Positions 6,706-8,081 of a stretch of 8,081 nt of DNA are shown in pieces. The notes beneath the pieces are model-generated. The model was not told the origin of the DNA. It worked only from the letters and a program-made list of their open reading frames with translations, and did not search any database. Origin of the DNA: a bacterium (GTDB lineage: Bacteria > Desulfobacterota > Anaeroferrophillalia > Anaeroferrophillales > Anaeroferrophillaceae); the NCBI GenBank assembly GCA_029940125.1, contig JAOZRP010000085.1, forward strand, positions 1 through 8,081. The letters run 5' to 3'. A program made the position numbers and the translations under genes. Position 1 is the stretch's first letter; each line of letters starts with the position of its first letter.

Positions 6706-7893
6706 TTATTGAACCATATATGCCTGTTTCACCATTTCCAATTCCTCATCGGTAGCCACAGTCAACACCCTGACATCTTTGCTTCCGTCATCGATACAGC
6801 CAATATCCGCGTTCAGTCTCTTATTGACATCCAGATCTAATTGTATCCCCAAGAGGCCAAGCCCTTCGCAAACCCTTTCCCTCACATCAGGACTTCCGGC
6901 ACCTATCCCTCCTGAAAAAACCAGCACATCCAGCCGCCCCAACAATGCGGCATAGGCACCAATATATTTTTTTATCCGATTGCAAAAAATATCAAAGGCC
7001 AATTTGGCTTTTTTGTCACCTTTTTTGATCCGCTTCAAAATCTCCCGCATATCGTTTTCACCGCAGATTCCCCTTAATCCACTCTGCGCGTTTAAAATCT
7101 CATCTATTTTTTCGCTGTCCAGATCATATTCTCTTTCAAGATAAATGAGAATGCCAGGATCCACATCGCCGCACCTGGTCCCCATTACCAGCCCTTCAAG
7201 GGGCGTCATGCCCATGGACGTATCAATGCTTCTGCCATTTTTGACGGCCGTGGCACTGGCTCCATTCCCCAGGTGCAGGGAGACAATATGCAGAGTATCC
7301 AAAGGCTTATCCAGGAAATGGCTGGCGGTTTTCGCCAAGTAGCTGTGAGAAATGCCATGAAAGCCATATCTTCTCACGTTCTTTGATCTGTAAAAATCAT
7401 CCGGCAGCGGATATAAATAACTGACTTCCGGCATTGTCTGGTGAAAGGCAGTATCAAAAATTGCTACTTGTTTCACCTGCGGCGCTTTTTCTCTCAGCAC
7501 CATGATGCCTTCGAGGTTAAAAGGGTTGTGAAGCGGGGCTAGAGGAGTGAGGGATTTTATGGTTTGCGTCACCTCATCGTTGATCACCACCGGCTGATAA
7601 AATTTCTCACCTCCATGCACCACTCGATGGACAATGACATCCAGCTGGGAAAAATCAGGTACAATCTTTGTATCAAGAAGCATCATTTCAATAATCTCCA
7701 GGGCTTCACGATGAGAAGCTACCCGGTTGTTCTGCTCTGTTACCCCACCTTGCCATTGCATGTGTACCAATGAACTTTCTTCAGCAATCTTCTCAACCAG
7801 TCCAGCAGCCAGCACCCGATATGTCCCGTTGTCAACCTGAAAAAGCTTGAATTTTACCGATGAGCTTCCACAGTTTATCGCCAGCATCTTCAT
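6706..7893 (-). CDS. ackA: Acetate kinase
   Basis: A 395-residue protein of family-normal length (about 400). It catalyses acetyl phosphate + ADP to acetate + ATP, reversibly, in the cytoplasm. Motifs in order: LAINCGSSSVKF (4-15, Asn7), HRVVHGGEKF (Arg90), FDTAFHQTMP (Asp147), YGFHGISH (His179), LHLGNGAS (206-213), DTSMGMTPLEGLVMGTRCGD (Arg240) and TDEEL (Glu383). These match the known acetate kinase residues Asn7, Arg91, Asp148, His180, Arg241 and Glu384. The usual GIGEN loop of the nucleotide site reads GIGAGS here (329-334). The frame extends 21 codons further, but the family begins at MKMLAIN, and GGCGGGGA precedes ATG 7893. This ATG overlaps the pta stop in ATGA, so the two are translationally coupled. 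The channel gene follows 38 bases downstream without a visible terminator. Confidence 0.97.
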   Translation of the reverse strand: MKMLAINCGSSSVKFKLFQVDNGTYRVLAAGLVEKIAEESSLVHMQWQGGVTEQNNRVASHREALEIIEMMLLDTKIVPDFSQLDVIVHRVVHGGEKFYQPVVINDEVTQTIKSLTPLAPLHNPFNLEGIMVLREKAPQVKQVAIFDTAFHQTMPEVSYLYPLPDDFYRSKNVRRYGFHGISHSYLAKTASHFLDKPLDTLHIVSLHLGNGASATAVKNGRSIDTSMGMTPLEGLVMGTRCGDVDPGILIYLEREYDLDSEKIDEILNAQSGLRGICGENDMREILKRIKKGDKKAKLAFDIFCNRIKKYIGAYAALLGRLDVLVFSGGIGAGSPDVRERVCEGLGLLGIQLDLDVNKRLNADIGCIDDGSKDVRVLTVATDEELEMVKQAYMVQ

Positions 7894-8081
7894 ATGTTTT
7901 TCCCCGCCTGAATAGAGGTAATGGCGATGGTATAAATGACATCTCCGACAGAACAACCCCGGCTCAAATCATTAACCGGCTTTTTCAACCCCTGGAGCAC
8001 CGGACCAATTGCCAGCGATTTTGTCGCCCGTTGAACCGCCTTATAGGTATTGTTGCCGGTATTCAACTCCGGAAAAATAAA
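7890..8081 (-). CDS. pta: Phosphate acetyltransferase, C-terminal end (partial)
   Basis: The last 63 codons and TGA stop of a minus-strand gene that continues past the right edge. The peptide begins FIFPELNTGNNTYKAVQR and continues through KSLAIGPVLQGLKKPVNDLSRG to GDVIYTIAITSIQ. This is the characteristic end of the PTA_PTB catalytic domain (acetyl-CoA + phosphate to acetyl phosphate + CoA), including the PVLQGL..PVNDLSRG block near the active site. Its product is the substrate of AckA, the next gene. The stop shares an ATGA with the ackA start. The N-terminus is outside the window, so I cannot tell whether this is the short form or the long form with a regulatory DRTGG region. Confidence 0.96.
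   Translation of the reverse strand, partial: FIFPELNTGNNTYKAVQRATKSLAIGPVLQGLKKPVNDLSRGCSVGDVIYTIAITSIQAGKNI

Noticed and set aside
7894..7956. 21-residue N-terminal extension of acetate kinase
   Set aside because: It would lie wholly inside the pta coding sequence, and acetate kinases begin at the MKMLAIN-type strand. ATG 7893 with the ATGA overlap is the better start.

Overview
The window reads as ordinary bacterial chromosome of moderate GC content (mid-40s to 50 percent by eye), densely coded. I see no insertion sequence, phage gene, CRISPR array, tRNA or rRNA. The protein set is a Pta-AckA acetate pathway, a UspA-like protein with the SRS-type N-terminus, a zinc-ribbon DUF1003 protein, an MtfA peptidase, a DedA protein and a large MscS-type channel. 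It suits an anaerobic or facultative Gram-negative bacterium. My best guess is Desulfobacterota or a relative, but this is inference from protein flavour only; no marker gene is present.

Layout: positions 1-289 hold no convincing gene. A UspA-family gene (290-742, minus) follows, with a readable promoter and ribosome binding site. Next is a 467-base gap (743-1209). It holds an orphan strong Shine-Dalgarno sequence and a 57-codon open frame on the minus strand (866-1036) without a normal start codon, plus paired palindromes just upstream of a plus-strand MarC-family membrane protein (1210-1851). From 1988 to the right edge every gene is on the minus strand. In transcription order they are pta (3' end only) - ackA - MscS-type channel - zinc-ribbon/DUF1003 membrane protein - DedA-family protein - MtfA-like zinc peptidase.

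How they work together: Pta and AckA turn acetyl-CoA into acetate and ATP (or the reverse) and overlap by the 4-base ATGA junction, so they are translationally coupled. The channel gene starts only 38 bases after ackA with no terminator visible, so it is probably on the same transcript. The next three genes are separated by 64-114 bases and may be read through or have their own promoters. Apart from pta-ackA, nearly all the genes belong to families linked to envelope or stress homeostasis: MscS, DedA, DUF1003, MarC, Usp.

I do not see a clear, previously undescribed system. The items most worth a second look are the start-less small membrane ORF, the residue changes in conserved motifs of DedA, AckA and Usp, the zinc-ribbon/DUF1003 fusion, and the linkage of an acetate kinase operon to a mechanosensitive channel. 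Several start codons are corrected from the longest possible frame.
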